From an uncultured Clostridia bacterium (GTDB taxonomy: Bacteria > Bacillota > Clostridia > Oscillospirales > Ruminococcaceae), in NCBI GenBank assembly GCA_947632025.1, contig CANRNN010000005.1:62001-126000 (forward strand): a stretch of DNA of 64,000 nucleotides. The letters are read 5' to 3'. Positions 46,218 to 54,936 of the stretch are shown one piece after another. The position numbers and the translations under genes are program-made. Below the pieces are notes generated by a model. It saw only the letters and a program-made list of their open reading frames with translations. It had not been told where the DNA came from and made no database searches. Each line of letters opens with the position of its first letter. The first letter of the stretch is position 1.

Positions 46218-46664
46218 ATGAAAACATATCACATAACGTGGTGGAATTTTGAAATTCCGGATGACTGGACAGACGAATTGGAAGGCAAACACCATCATGT
46301 GTATTATTCGCCGGACCGTGTTGTAAAGCTTGACGTACACACATACCAGGCATCGCATAGGACTTGTTTTTCGCCAAAAGAAGTGTTGGAGTACGCTTTT
46401 GTCAATCACTTTATGGATGAGAGAGCGACTCAGGATGTGAGCAAACGCGAGGAGATACCGTTCAAGATCGAAGAAGAGGGTCTGTTCGTGAGAGCGTTTC
46501 GCTACAGGGACAAAAACGGACTTTATTGTATCTCGTTAGGCGTGTTCAGGGAAGGAAGACTGCTTATACTGGACGTTTCTTCGGAAGATGAGGAAAGAAC
46601 CAACAGTGCGGCGGAATACTTTACCGCGGTGACGGCGTTTGATGATGAGGATATTGGATTTTAA
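46218..46664 (+). CDS. Protein of unknown function (148 aa)
   Basis: No family is recognised. The sequence is soluble and acidic, rich in aromatic residues at the start (TWWNFEIPDDW, HHHVYYS), with a plausible alpha/beta pattern ending '...RLLILDVSSEDEERTNSAAEYFTAV'. No signal peptide or TM. AAATACGGGAGAAAA provides the ribosome-binding site before ATG 46218. Its last codons overlap the start of the yqeG-like gene, so the two may be coupled. Compact size and isolation resemble small immunity-type or regulatory proteins, but nothing shows this. Confidence 0.7.
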   Translation: MKTYHITWWNFEIPDDWTDELEGKHHHVYYSPDRVVKLDVHTYQASHRTCFSPKEVLEYAFVNHFMDERATQDVSKREEIPFKIEEEGLFVRAFRYRDKNGLYCISLGVFREGRLLILDVSSEDEERTNSAAEYFTAVTAFDDEDIGF

Positions 46665-47154
46665 GCCCACTTTCTGGCTGAAAAATGTGATCTCGATAGA
46701 CGAGGAGTTCATCAAAAAAAATAACGTCAGTGCGCTGATACTTGATATGGACAACACGCTTTCAATGCACGACGACCCGAACGCCGAGGACGGAGTTATG
46801 GAATGGCTTTCCAAAATGCGTTCTCTGGGGGTAAGAATGCGCGTCGTGTCAAATAACAGGACGCGCCGCGTCGAGCCGCTGGCAAAGGCTATGGGACTGG
46901 AATTTACGGCAAACGGCGCAAAGCCGCTGACGTTCGGAGTGAATCGGGCGGCAAAGGCTATGGGCGCGGAAAAGTCCGAAACACTGGTCGTGGGCGACCA
47001 GATATTCACCGACGTGCTTGCGGGAAATTTCGCGGGTATGCGAACCGTGCTTGTAGAGCCGTTTCACCTCGAAAACAAGTGGACGTTCAGGCTGAAACGA
47101 AAGATCGAAAGCCTTGTGTTTCACAGAGATTATTCTGATTTGGAGCTGAAATAA
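46642..47154 (+). CDS. yqeG: YqeG-family HAD IIIA phosphatase
   Basis: About 170 residues. HAD motif I 'LILDMDNTLS', motif II 'VVSNN' and motif III/IV 'VVGDQIFTDVLAGNFAGM' are present; no cap domain. Bacterial YqeG and mitochondrial Gep4 are related, and Gep4 dephosphorylates phosphatidylglycerophosphate; activity here is inferred. ATG 46642 or 46645 is the start (GGTGA about nine bases before), overlapping the upstream gene. The stop overlaps the next start by one base. Confidence 0.88.
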   Translation: MMRILDFKPTFWLKNVISIDEEFIKKNNVSALILDMDNTLSMHDDPNAEDGVMEWLSKMRSLGVRMRVVSNNRTRRVEPLAKAMGLEFTANGAKPLTFGVNRAAKAMGAEKSETLVVGDQIFTDVLAGNFAGMRTVLVEPFHLENKWTFRLKRKIESLVFHRDYSDLELK

Positions 47155-47999
47155 TGATAACATTCGGTCCGGGTGGAAATTCACTTAGCTGGGGAAACCG
47201 CAAATTCCCGAAAGACCTGCCGCAGTACCTGAAAGAATTCGGTCTTAACGGCTATGAAATAGAATGCGGGCGCGGCGTAAGACTGTCGGAGGCGACGGTA
47301 AAGGAGCTTCCGCGGCTGGCGGAGGAGAATAATATCCTCATAACGCTTCACGCGCCGTATTTTATCTCGCTGTCCTCGGCGGAGGAGGAAAAGCGCTTAA
47401 ACAGCGTGAATTATATCCTCGAAGCCGCAAAAGCCGCAAGTCTGGTCGGAGCGAAAAAGATAGTCGTACATTCCGGCTCGTGCGGGAAAATGTCCAGAGC
47501 CGAGGCGCTGTATCTCGCCTCCGGAACATTGAAAAAAGCACAGAAAGCCCTCGACGAAAACGGTCTTTCGGATATTATCATCTGCCCCGAAACTATGGGC
47601 AAGATAAATCAGCTCGGAACTCTCGAAGAAGTCACCGCGCTCTGCAGGATAGACGAGAGATTCTTGCCGACCGTGGATTTCGGACACCTTAACGCCAGAA
47701 CCCACGGAGGAATAAAATCACGCTCGGATTACGCGAGAATGCTCGACTATATCGAAAATGAACTCGGTCACGAGCGGCTTTCGCGTATGCATATCCATTT
47801 CAGTAAGATAGAATACACAACAGGCGGCGAAAAACGCCACCTGACGTTTCTCGACGATATATACGGTCCCGAATTCGAGGGGCTTATGGAGGAAATATTC
47901 AAGCGGCAGCTGTCCCCGTCGGTCATATGCGAATCGGACGGCACACAGGCAGAGGACGCAGCAGCTATGAAAAAATACTATGACGGTCTTGGAGGGTAA
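47154..47999 (+). CDS. Endonuclease IV-like TIM-barrel protein
   Basis: 281 residues of the xylose-isomerase-like/AP endonuclease 2 fold. 'LITLHAPYFISLSS', 'IVVHSG', 'ICPETMGK', 'LPTVDFGHLNART' and 'RMHIHFSKIEYTTGGEKRH' carry the His/Glu/Asp metal ligands in Nfo order. It could nick at abasic sites; sequence features fit the short Nfo-like clostridial group, so another TIM-barrel reaction is not excluded. It starts in the yqeG stop (taATG). Confidence 0.8.
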   Translation: MITFGPGGNSLSWGNRKFPKDLPQYLKEFGLNGYEIECGRGVRLSEATVKELPRLAEENNILITLHAPYFISLSSAEEEKRLNSVNYILEAAKAASLVGAKKIVVHSGSCGKMSRAEALYLASGTLKKAQKALDENGLSDIIICPETMGKINQLGTLEEVTALCRIDERFLPTVDFGHLNARTHGGIKSRSDYARMLDYIENELGHERLSRMHIHFSKIEYTTGGEKRHLTFLDDIYGPEFEGLMEEIFKRQLSPSVICESDGTQAEDAAAMKKYYDGLGG

Positions 48000-48002
48000 T
48001 AT

Positions 48003-48443
48003 ATGAAAATTCTGGTGGTAAACGGACCGAACCTCAACCTTCTCGGCGAGCGTGAGCCGAATATCTACGGAAACGAAACGCTCGGTTCAATAAACGCCGA
48101 AATTACGGCGGAGGCGGAAAAAACAGGCTGCAGCGTCGAGTTTTTTCAGTCAAATTCCGAGGGCGCGATAATTGATAAGCTCCACGAGGCAAGACTCACG
48201 TCCGACGGCGTCATTCTTAACGCGGGAGCGTATACACACTACAGTTACGCGATACGCGACGCTATCGCCGCTATAAAGATCCCCGTGATAGAGGTGCATC
48301 TGAGCAATATCGACGGGCGCGACGAATTCAGGAAAATAAGCGTCATAGCTCCCGTGTGCAGAGGAAGAATTATGGGCTTCGGAAAGTACGGCTATATCCT
48401 CGCGCTGAAATCGCTGGGAATGCTGCTCGGTGATAAAAATTGA
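48003..48443 (+). CDS. aroQ: Type II 3-dehydroquinate dehydratase
   Basis: 146 residues. Third step of the shikimate pathway. 'VVNGPNLNLLGEREPNIYG' with the catalytic Arg and Tyr on the lid loop, 'ILNAGAYTHYSYAIRDAI', and 'IEVHLSNIDGRDEFR' with the catalytic His. GGAGGGTAAT precedes the ATG. Overlaps the next gene by 4 nt. aroQ-pepP-efp is a common Firmicute order. Confidence 0.96.
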   Translation: MKILVVNGPNLNLLGEREPNIYGNETLGSINAEITAEAEKTGCSVEFFQSNSEGAIIDKLHEARLTSDGVILNAGAYTHYSYAIRDAIAAIKIPVIEVHLSNIDGRDEFRKISVIAPVCRGRIMGFGKYGYILALKSLGMLLGDKN

Positions 48444-49516
48444 ACGCGGTATCGGAGCTTAAAAACTGGCTCCCCGACGAGAAAACAGCCGCTTTAGTAA
48501 CAGCTCCGTTATCCGTGAGGTATCTTTGCGGAACACGGACGGATTCGGCAATCATGCTCGTTTTCAGGGAAGAAGCCGTGCTGTTCGCGTCGGAAAGAGA
48601 GCTTGCGCATATCTCCGACCGTATTCCCGACGGGATAACGGCACGCCCCGTCTGCGGCAGCAAGGATCTGCTGGATGTTCTCGTAAAATACGGGATAAAA
48701 CATCTGCTTATAGAACCGGATAAGATGACATTCAGCGATTATATGCTGTTTCGGGAGTCGCTGCATTATTCCGAAATCCACCATACGGACGAGCTTACGG
48801 AGGAGCTTTCGCGGCTTCGTTCCGTAAAGTCCGACGACGAAATATCATATATGACCACCGCCCAGAGAATGTGCGACAAAACGTTCGAGCGTCTGGTAAG
48901 CGGTCTGCGCAAGGGAATGACCGAGCGGCAGATAGCCGCTCTTTCGGAATTCTACCTTACGGACAGCGGCAGCGAGGGCATACCGATACCCACCGTCGTC
49001 CTTTCGGGGGAGAATACGCTTAATTTCAAAAAACGTCCCTGCGACCGCGCAATAGCCGAGGGCGACCTGCTTATTCTGGAGTTCGGAGCGACGTACAAGG
49101 GATACTGCGCGAAAATGTGCAGGACCATCGCCGTCGGAAAAATATCCGAGGCTCTGGAAGAATCATATCACGCCGTTTCGTGCGCGATAAGCGACGGACT
49201 GCGCGCGCTGCGCCCCGATACGGGCGGCAAAGTCGCCGACAGCGTCATGAGAAGCACCCTCAACGCGTGGAACCTCGACCGCTTCTGCGTCGGAACATTC
49301 GCAAAGGGGATAGGTCTGGAACCTACAGAGCTGCCGTATCTTGGACAGGAAAGCTCGGCACTGCTGCGGAAAAATATGACCCTCTCGGTAAACTGCGGCA
49401 TATCCGTCGATACCGCAAACGCAAAATACGGTATAAAAATAGCCGATATGGCAGCACTCACAGAAGAAGGCTGCGTGAATTTTACAGTGTCAACAAAAAA
49501 TCTCATACATATTTGA
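48440..49516 (+). CDS. Xaa-Pro aminopeptidase family (M24B) protein
   Basis: 358 residues. Creatinase-like N-domain (about 1-125) and pita-bread C-domain. The usual M24 metal ligands are altered: the first Asp position reads 'LILEFGATYKGYCAKMCRTIAVG' (expected D-x10-D), 'GTFAKGIGLEPTELPYLGQ' replaces the GHGIG-HE block, and the end reads 'KIADMAALTEEG' where VRIED is typical. Several metal-binding residues therefore look lost, so it may not be an active peptidase. TTG start 48440. Precedes efp, where active homologues usually lie. Confidence 0.78.
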   Translation: MNAVSELKNWLPDEKTAALVTAPLSVRYLCGTRTDSAIMLVFREEAVLFASERELAHISDRIPDGITARPVCGSKDLLDVLVKYGIKHLLIEPDKMTFSDYMLFRESLHYSEIHHTDELTEELSRLRSVKSDDEISYMTTAQRMCDKTFERLVSGLRKGMTERQIAALSEFYLTDSGSEGIPIPTVVLSGENTLNFKKRPCDRAIAEGDLLILEFGATYKGYCAKMCRTIAVGKISEALEESYHAVSCAISDGLRALRPDTGGKVADSVMRSTLNAWNLDRFCVGTFAKGIGLEPTELPYLGQESSALLRKNMTLSVNCGISVDTANAKYGIKIADMAALTEEGCVNFTVSTKNLIHI

Positions 49517-49546
49517 GAAAATACACGAATTTTTTTGAAAAAGCTC

Positions 49547-49575
49547 TTGAAAAATCCGAGGAAATTTGTTACAAT
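49547..49575 (+). promoter_or_regulatory. efp promoter
   Basis: TTGAAA 49547-49552, 17-bp spacer, extended -10 TGTTACAAT ending at 49575. Confidence 0.75.
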
Positions 49576-49639
49576 AGAAGTGTAATGTTTGTTTCCCCGT
49601 AAACGGGAGATTTTCAATAATTGATTTTGGAGGAAAATT

Positions 49640-50200
49640 ATGGTAACAGCAGGAGATTTCAGAAACGGTATGACGTTTGAAGAGGACGGCAACGTAATGC
49701 AGATCATCGAGTTCCAGCACGTAAAGCCCGGCAAGGGCGCGGCGTTCGTCCGTACAAAGGTAAAGAACGTTATTACCGGATCAGTGGTCGAAAAGACTTA
49801 TAACCCGTCCGCAAAATTCCCGACAGCTTTCGTTGAAAGAAAGGATATGCAGTACAGCTACCACGACGGCGACCTTTACCACTTTATGGATCAGGAAACG
49901 TACGAGGACGTTCCCGTAAGCTCGGCGGACGTCGGCGATAACTTAAAGTTCGTCAAGGAAGAAATGATGTGCAAGGTGCTGTCATATAAGGGAAAGGTGT
50001 TCGGCGTGGAGCCTCCGAATTTCGTGGAGCTTCAGGTGACACAGACCGACCCCGGCTTTGCGGGAAATACCGCGACGAACGCGACTAAGCCCGCGACTCT
50101 CGAAACAGGCGCGGAAATACGCGTGCCGCTGTTTATCAACGAGGGCGAGGTAATACGCATAGACACCCGCACGGGCGAATATATGGAGCGCGTGAAGTAA
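49640..50200 (+). CDS. efp: Elongation factor P
   Basis: 186 residues, three beta-barrel domains. It rescues ribosomes stalled at polyproline. '[17 protein letters not shown]' start, the exposed-lysine loop '[13 protein letters not shown]' (the modified Lys is in PGKG), and the C-terminal signature '[14 protein letters not shown]'. GGAGGAAA is six bases before the ATG. It has its own promoter. Confidence 0.98.
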   Translation: MVTAGDFRNGMTFEEDGNVMQIIEFQHVKPGKGAAFVRTKVKNVITGSVVEKTYNPSAKFPTAFVERKDMQYSYHDGDLYHFMDQETYEDVPVSSADVGDNLKFVKEEMMCKVLSYKGKVFGVEPPNFVELQVTQTDPGFAGNTATNATKPATLETGAEIRVPLFINEGEVIRIDTRTGEYMERVK

Positions 50201-50237
50201 TTATATTCTTAGATTCTTAGTTTGAGGTGAAATCGCT

Positions 50238-50639
50238 ATGACTATCGGTGAGAAGGTATCTTATATCAAGGGACTTGTCGCGGGAATGAATACCGAGGAC
50301 AAGGTGATCGCGGCAATACTCGACGTGCTGGGCGATATCGCGGATAACCTCGCGGAAGTCGACGAGGAGCTTGACGACGTGGCGGACGTTATGACCGACC
50401 TTGAGGAGAGCGTGTGCGACCTTGAGGACGAGATCTACGGCAGCCCTGAGGAGGAACAGCCGGATTACGACGACGACCTCGGCGAGGAGCTTGACAAGCT
50501 GTACGAAACGACCTGCCCGAACTGCGGGAACACTATCCGCTTCGACTATGAGCAGGCAAGCCGCGGAGGTTTTGACTGCCCGAACTGCGGAAAGCGTCTT
50601 GCGTTCGAGCTTGAAGACGACGAGTCCGAGGAGCTTTAA
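50238..50639 (+). CDS. CD1247-type acidic zinc-ribbon protein
   Basis: 133 residues, strongly acidic. An N-terminal helical half (TIGEKVSYIKGLVAGM, then 'DVLGDIADNLAEVDEELDDV' as a coiled coil) is joined to a C-terminal zinc ribbon (CPNCGN ... CPNCGK). This arrangement is recognised in clostridia as a conserved protein near efp, and its function is unknown. The basic partner it may bind cannot be told. Confidence 0.8.
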   Translation: MTIGEKVSYIKGLVAGMNTEDKVIAAILDVLGDIADNLAEVDEELDDVADVMTDLEESVCDLEDEIYGSPEEEQPDYDDDLGEELDKLYETTCPNCGNTIRFDYEQASRGGFDCPNCGKRLAFELEDDESEEL

Positions 50640-50684
50640 GGCTTGAAGAAAACAGACCCGCAAGCTCCGAACACGGAAGTGACA

Positions 50685-50719
50685 TAAAACCTGTTCTCCG
50701 TGAGCAGGTTTTATTTTTT
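50685..50719 (+). terminator. Terminator between the zinc-ribbon gene and hisC-like gene
   Basis: TAAAACCTG / CAGGTTTTA stem with an 11-base loop and a TTTTTT tail. It ends 12 bp before the hisC start, so hisC needs readthrough or a promoter I cannot see. Confidence 0.75.
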
Positions 50720-50730
50720 GAGAGGAATTT

Positions 50731-51783
50731 ATGAGCTGGAAAGACAATCTAATAAAAATCGAGCCGTATGTCGCGGGAGAACAGCCCGCAAAAAAGGATT
50801 TTATCAAGCTCAACGCTAACGAAAATCCATACCCGCCGTCGCCAAAGGTCTTTGAGGCAATAAGGGATTTCGACGCGGGCTTGCTCAGAAAATATCCGAG
50901 CGCCGACTGCACAGGGCTTGTAAAGGCAATAGCGGAATACGAGGGGCTTTCCCCCGAAAACGTCTTTGCGGGGAACGGCACGGACGACGTGCTGTCGCTG
51001 TGTTTCAGGGCGTTTTTCAATTCGGATAAGCCGATACTTTTCCCCGATATAACCTACTCGTTCAATACGGTGTGGTGCGATATTCTCAGGATACCGTACA
51101 AAACGCTGCACGTTGACAAGGACTTTAACATAAACTCCGCGGATTACGCGCGCGAAAACGGCGGCGTGGTAATTGCAAATCCAAACGCTCCGACGTCTAT
51201 CGGGCGGGATCTGAACTTTATCCGAGAGATACTTGAAGAGAACAAAAATTCCGTCGTTATCGTGGACGAAGCGTATGTGGATTTCGGCGGAACGACGGCG
51301 GTGCCTTTGCTTCGTGAATACGACAATCTCGCTATTACGAGAACGTTCTCAAAAAGCCGCTCTATGGCGGGTATGCGGCTCGGTTACGCTATGGGAAGCG
51401 CCGAGCTTATCGCGGCTCTTTATGCGGCAAAGGACAGTATGAACAGCTATCCCGTGGACAGCGTAGCGCAGGCGGCGGGAATTGCGTCCATAAAGGACGA
51501 GGATTATTTCCAAAGCACGATAAAAAAAGTCATCGCGACCCGCGAACGGCTTTCGTCGGAGCTTCGGGGAATGGGATTTTCTCTTCCCGACAGCAGCACG
51601 AATTTCCTGTTCGCGAAACATGAGAAATATTCCGCAGAGGAAATTTTCGGGTATCTTAAATCCCGCGACATCTACGTCCGCTGGTTCAACAAGCCGAGAA
51701 TATCTGACCGCCTGCGGATAACCATAGGAACAGACAGCGAAACCGACGCGCTTATCGGCGCGCTTAAAGAATATATAAAATAA
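50731..51783 (+). CDS. hisC: Histidinol-phosphate aminotransferase (class II-type PLP enzyme)
   Basis: 350 residues. 'KLNANENPYPPSPKV' at the N-terminus, 'NGTDDVLSLCFRAFF', 'NPNAPTS', 'VDEAYVDFGG' and the PLP-lysine motif 'TFSKSRSMAGMRLGYAMG', with 'RITIG' near the end. HisC transfers an amino group to imidazole-acetol phosphate. No other his gene is near, so broader aromatic aminotransferase use is possible. GAGAGGAA precedes the ATG. Confidence 0.88.
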   Translation: MSWKDNLIKIEPYVAGEQPAKKDFIKLNANENPYPPSPKVFEAIRDFDAGLLRKYPSADCTGLVKAIAEYEGLSPENVFAGNGTDDVLSLCFRAFFNSDKPILFPDITYSFNTVWCDILRIPYKTLHVDKDFNINSADYARENGGVVIANPNAPTSIGRDLNFIREILEENKNSVVIVDEAYVDFGGTTAVPLLREYDNLAITRTFSKSRSMAGMRLGYAMGSAELIAALYAAKDSMNSYPVDSVAQAAGIASIKDEDYFQSTIKKVIATRERLSSELRGMGFSLPDSSTNFLFAKHEKYSAEEIFGYLKSRDIYVRWFNKPRISDRLRITIGTDSETDALIGALKEYIK

Positions 51784-51807
51784 CTTGAAAGAATAGAGGT
51801 ATTTTTT

Positions 51808-53073
51808 ATGAAAATAGAAACCCAGTGCCTTCACGAGGGCTATTCTCCCAAAAACGGCGAGCCGCGCGTTATGCCGATAGTTCAAAGCACGACTTATGTG
51901 TACGATTCCACGGACGACGTGGCGGCAGTGTTCGACGACCCGACAAAGGGGCTTATCTACTCGCGCTTCGCAAATCCCACGACGGACGTTGTCGAGAAGA
52001 AAATAGCCGCTCTTGAAGGCGGCGCGGCGGCAATGTGTACGTCAAGCGGTCAGGCGGCAAGTCTGCTTTCTATCCTCAATATCTGCGAGGCAGGCGACAG
52101 CTTTATAGCGTCCGCGTCTATCTACGGCGGCACGATAAACCTTTTCGGGTATACGCTCAAAAAGATGGGGATCGAGTGCATTTTCGTAGACCACGACGCG
52201 ACAGAAGAACAGCTTAACGCCGCGTTCAAGGAGAACACAAAAGCCGTTTTCGGCGAAACTCTGGCAAATCCCGCGCTTACGGTGCTGGATATCGAAATGT
52301 GGGCGAAAGTCGCTCACGCGCACGGCGTGCCGCTTATAATAGACAACACGTTTGCAACGCCGATACTCTGCAAGCCTATTGAGTGGGGCGCGGATATAGT
52401 TATTCATTCGACGTCAAAATATATGGACGGACACGCTTTGCAGGTCGGGGGAGTTATCGTGGATTCCGGCAAATTCGACTGGACAAACGGAAAATTCCCG
52501 TCTATGACCGAGCCCGACGAGAGCTATCACGGGCTTGTGTATACCGAAAAATACCCCGCTGCTCCGTATATCACAAAGGCGAGAATGCAGCTTATGCGCG
52601 ATTTCGGCTGCTATCCCGCGGCGAATTCGTCGTTTTTGCTGAATCTGGGACTGGAAACGCTGGCTGTCCGTATGAAGCAGTACTGCGAGAACGCTCTGAA
52701 AGTTGCGGAATACATCAAGTCCACGGGAAAAGCGGAGTTTGTGACATATCCCGCACTGGAGGGGAGCGCGGGTCACGAGCTTGCGAAGAAGTATCTTCCG
52801 GACGGCACGAGCGGAGTTATTTCGTTCTCGATAAAGGGCGGGCGACCTGCGGCGGTGAAGTTTATGGATTCGCTGAAACTCGCGTCAAACGAGGTTCACG
52901 TTGCGGACATACGGACTTGTGTTCTGCACCCTGCGTCTGCTACGCACCGTCAGCTTTCTGACGAGCAGCTTGTCGCGGCAGGCATAGACGGCGGACTTAT
53001 ACGTTTGTCCGTGGGGTTAGAGAACGTTGATGATATTATTTCAGACCTTAAACAAGGCTTTTCGGCAGTCTGA
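51808..53073 (+). CDS. metY: O-acetylhomoserine sulfhydrylase (Cys/Met metabolism PLP enzyme)
   Basis: 421 residues. 'IETQCLHEGYSPKNGEPRVMPIVQSTTYVYDS' region and 'YSRFANPTTDVVEKKIAALEGG' are typical of the MetY branch. The PLP Lys lies in 'HSTSKYMDGH'. 'IRLSVGLENVDDIISDL' closes the fold. It makes homocysteine or cysteine-like products from O-acetylhomoserine and sulfide; methionine gamma-lyase is the alternative. GAGGTATT upstream is a modest ribosome-binding site. Confidence 0.87.
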   Translation: MKIETQCLHEGYSPKNGEPRVMPIVQSTTYVYDSTDDVAAVFDDPTKGLIYSRFANPTTDVVEKKIAALEGGAAAMCTSSGQAASLLSILNICEAGDSFIASASIYGGTINLFGYTLKKMGIECIFVDHDATEEQLNAAFKENTKAVFGETLANPALTVLDIEMWAKVAHAHGVPLIIDNTFATPILCKPIEWGADIVIHSTSKYMDGHALQVGGVIVDSGKFDWTNGKFPSMTEPDESYHGLVYTEKYPAAPYITKARMQLMRDFGCYPAANSSFLLNLGLETLAVRMKQYCENALKVAEYIKSTGKAEFVTYPALEGSAGHELAKKYLPDGTSGVISFSIKGGRPAAVKFMDSLKLASNEVHVADIRTCVLHPASATHRQLSDEQLVAAGIDGGLIRLSVGLENVDDIISDLKQGFSAV

Positions 53074-53303
53074 TATAAGAGGTAAGAAGTTAGAAGTAAG
53101 AAGTTAGATTTCAAAGTACGTCGGCTTTGCCGACGATTGAATTGCTACGCAAGATATTATCACGGACGAAACACTCGTTTGAAAATCGTCTACAATATTC
53201 TCGCGCAATTATCTTATAAGCTTTCGTTCACGCGTGAAGCGAACGCCCGCGGCGGCAGCCGCTCTAACCTCTAAATATCTAACATCTAAAAAGGAGACTA
53301 AAT
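53074..53303. other. Repeat-filled spacer between metY and the ABC-F gene
   Basis: No gene. From the left: GTAAGAAGTTAGA repeated twice (about 53082-53110), a perfect hairpin CGTCGGC-TTT-GCCGACG (53129-53145), repeat copy C, then CTCTAACCTCTAAATATCTA, which partly complements the left GTTAGA repeats. The spacer therefore looks like a nested inverted arrangement. Confidence 0.6.
53177..53262 (+). repeat. Intergenic repeat family, copy C
   Basis: GTTTGAAAATCG, then CTACAATATTCTCGCGCAAT, TTATAAG, CTTTCGTTCACGCGTGAAGC, ending in a hairpin GCGGC-GGCA-GCCGC. Same family as 10395-10482 (inverted) and 10531-10619. Confidence 0.75.
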
Positions 53304-54917
53304 TTGATAACAGTATCTGAAGTAAGCGTGGCGTTCGGCGGGCAGACTCTGTTCAAGGACGTTGACCTTAAGTTTACAGGCGGAAATTGCTACGGAGTAA
53401 TAGGCGCAAACGGCGCGGGAAAGTCTACGTTCCTTAAAGTACTCTGCGGCGAGCTTGAGCCTACAAAGGGTACAGTCACCAGACCCCCCGAACTGCGTAT
53501 GTCGGTCTTGAAACAGGACCACTACGCTTACGACGAATTTACGGTGATGGATACCGTGATAATGGGAAATAAACGCCTGTACGATATAATGAAAGAAAAA
53601 GACGCGCTCTACGCAAAAGAGGATTTTTCGGACGAGGACGGCGAAAGAGCTTCCGTTTTAGAGGGCGAATTCGCCGAAATGAACGGCTACGAGGCAGAAA
53701 GCGACGCTTCAAAGCTCGTGCAGGGTCTGGGACTTTCCGAGGAGATAATGGAATGTTCCATGTCAAGCCTTACGGGAAGCGAAAAGGTAAAGGTGCTGCT
53801 CGCACAGTGCCTGTTCGGAAATCCCGATATAATCCTTATGGACGAGCCGACAAACCATCTTGATGTGGACGCGGTGTCGTGGCTGGAGGATTTTCTGGCG
53901 GATTATTTCGGAACGGTAATTGTCGTGTCCCACGACAGGCATTTCCTGAATAACGTCTGCACGCATATCGTCGATATAGATTACGGAAAAATCAAAATGT
54001 ACGTCGGAAACTACGAGTTCTGGTACGAGTCCTCACAGCTTATTCAGCGAATGATAAAACAACAGAACAAACGTTCCGAGGAGAAAATAAAAGAGCTTCA
54101 AAACTTTATAGCAAGGTTCTCGGCGAATAAGTCAAAGTCCAAACAGGCGACTTCGCGCCGTAAAATGCTTGATAAGCTGACCGTAGAGGAAATGCCCGCA
54201 AGCTCGCGGAAATACCCGTATATCGGATTCGATATGGAGCGCGAGGCAGGAAAGGATATACTTCAGGTGTCGGGTCTTTCCAAGACCGTCGACGGCGTGA
54301 AGGTGCTGGATAAGGTGGATTTCACCGTTTCAAAGGGCGATAAGATAGCGTTCGTCAGCGCGAACGAAATTTCCGTGACGACGCTTTTCAGTATCCTCAC
54401 CGGAGAGCTTGAACCCGACGAGGGCTCGTATAAGTGGGGAAGCACCATCTCCGTGAGCTATTTTCCAAACGACAACAGCGCGTTTTTCAACGACTGCAAA
54501 CTTTCAGTACTCGACTGGATGCGGCAGTACTCAAAGGACGAAACCGAAAGCTATCTGCGCGGTTTTCTTGGAAGAATGCTGTTCAGCGGCGACGACGTGT
54601 TCAAGCCCGTGAACGTCCTTTCGGGCGGAGAGCGGGTGAGGTGTATGTTCTCGCGGATGATGCTTTTCAACTCCAATTTCCTTATCCTCGACCGCCCCAC
54701 GAACCACCTCGACCTCGAAAGCATAACAGCCGTGAACAACGGTCTTTCGGAATTTAAGGGAAATATCCTGCTCGCGACGCACGACCACGAGATACTCGAC
54801 ACCGTGCCGAACAGGATAATCGAGCTGTGCGAACACGGCGTTTCAGACAGACAGGGGACTTATGACGAATATATCACATGGAGAAATCAAAACGGCGGGG
54901 TCAAACTCGAAATCTGA
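53304..54917 (+). CDS. ABC-F ATPase (YkpA/YbiT-like) with degenerate second site
   Basis: 537 residues, two ABC domains in one soluble chain, no TM. NBD1 is intact: Walker A GANGAGKST at 34-42, 'LMDEPTNHLD'. NBD2 has no P-loop (SANEISVTT at 352-360) and its Walker B reads LDRPTNHLD with Arg464 where the catalytic Glu belongs; the signature SGGERVR is kept. ABC-F proteins act on the ribosome; from memory, the YkpA branch has a similarly altered NBD2. TTG start behind AAGGAG. Not an exporter. Confidence 0.9.
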   Translation: MITVSEVSVAFGGQTLFKDVDLKFTGGNCYGVIGANGAGKSTFLKVLCGELEPTKGTVTRPPELRMSVLKQDHYAYDEFTVMDTVIMGNKRLYDIMKEKDALYAKEDFSDEDGERASVLEGEFAEMNGYEAESDASKLVQGLGLSEEIMECSMSSLTGSEKVKVLLAQCLFGNPDIILMDEPTNHLDVDAVSWLEDFLADYFGTVIVVSHDRHFLNNVCTHIVDIDYGKIKMYVGNYEFWYESSQLIQRMIKQQNKRSEEKIKELQNFIARFSANKSKSKQATSRRKMLDKLTVEEMPASSRKYPYIGFDMEREAGKDILQVSGLSKTVDGVKVLDKVDFTVSKGDKIAFVSANEISVTTLFSILTGELEPDEGSYKWGSTISVSYFPNDNSAFFNDCKLSVLDWMRQYSKDETESYLRGFLGRMLFSGDDVFKPVNVLSGGERVRCMFSRMMLFNSNFLILDRPTNHLDLESITAVNNGLSEFKGNILLATHDHEILDTVPNRIIELCEHGVSDRQGTYDEYITWRNQNGGVKLEI

Positions 54918-54936
54918 GCTGCGGGGGGCTTGAGCT

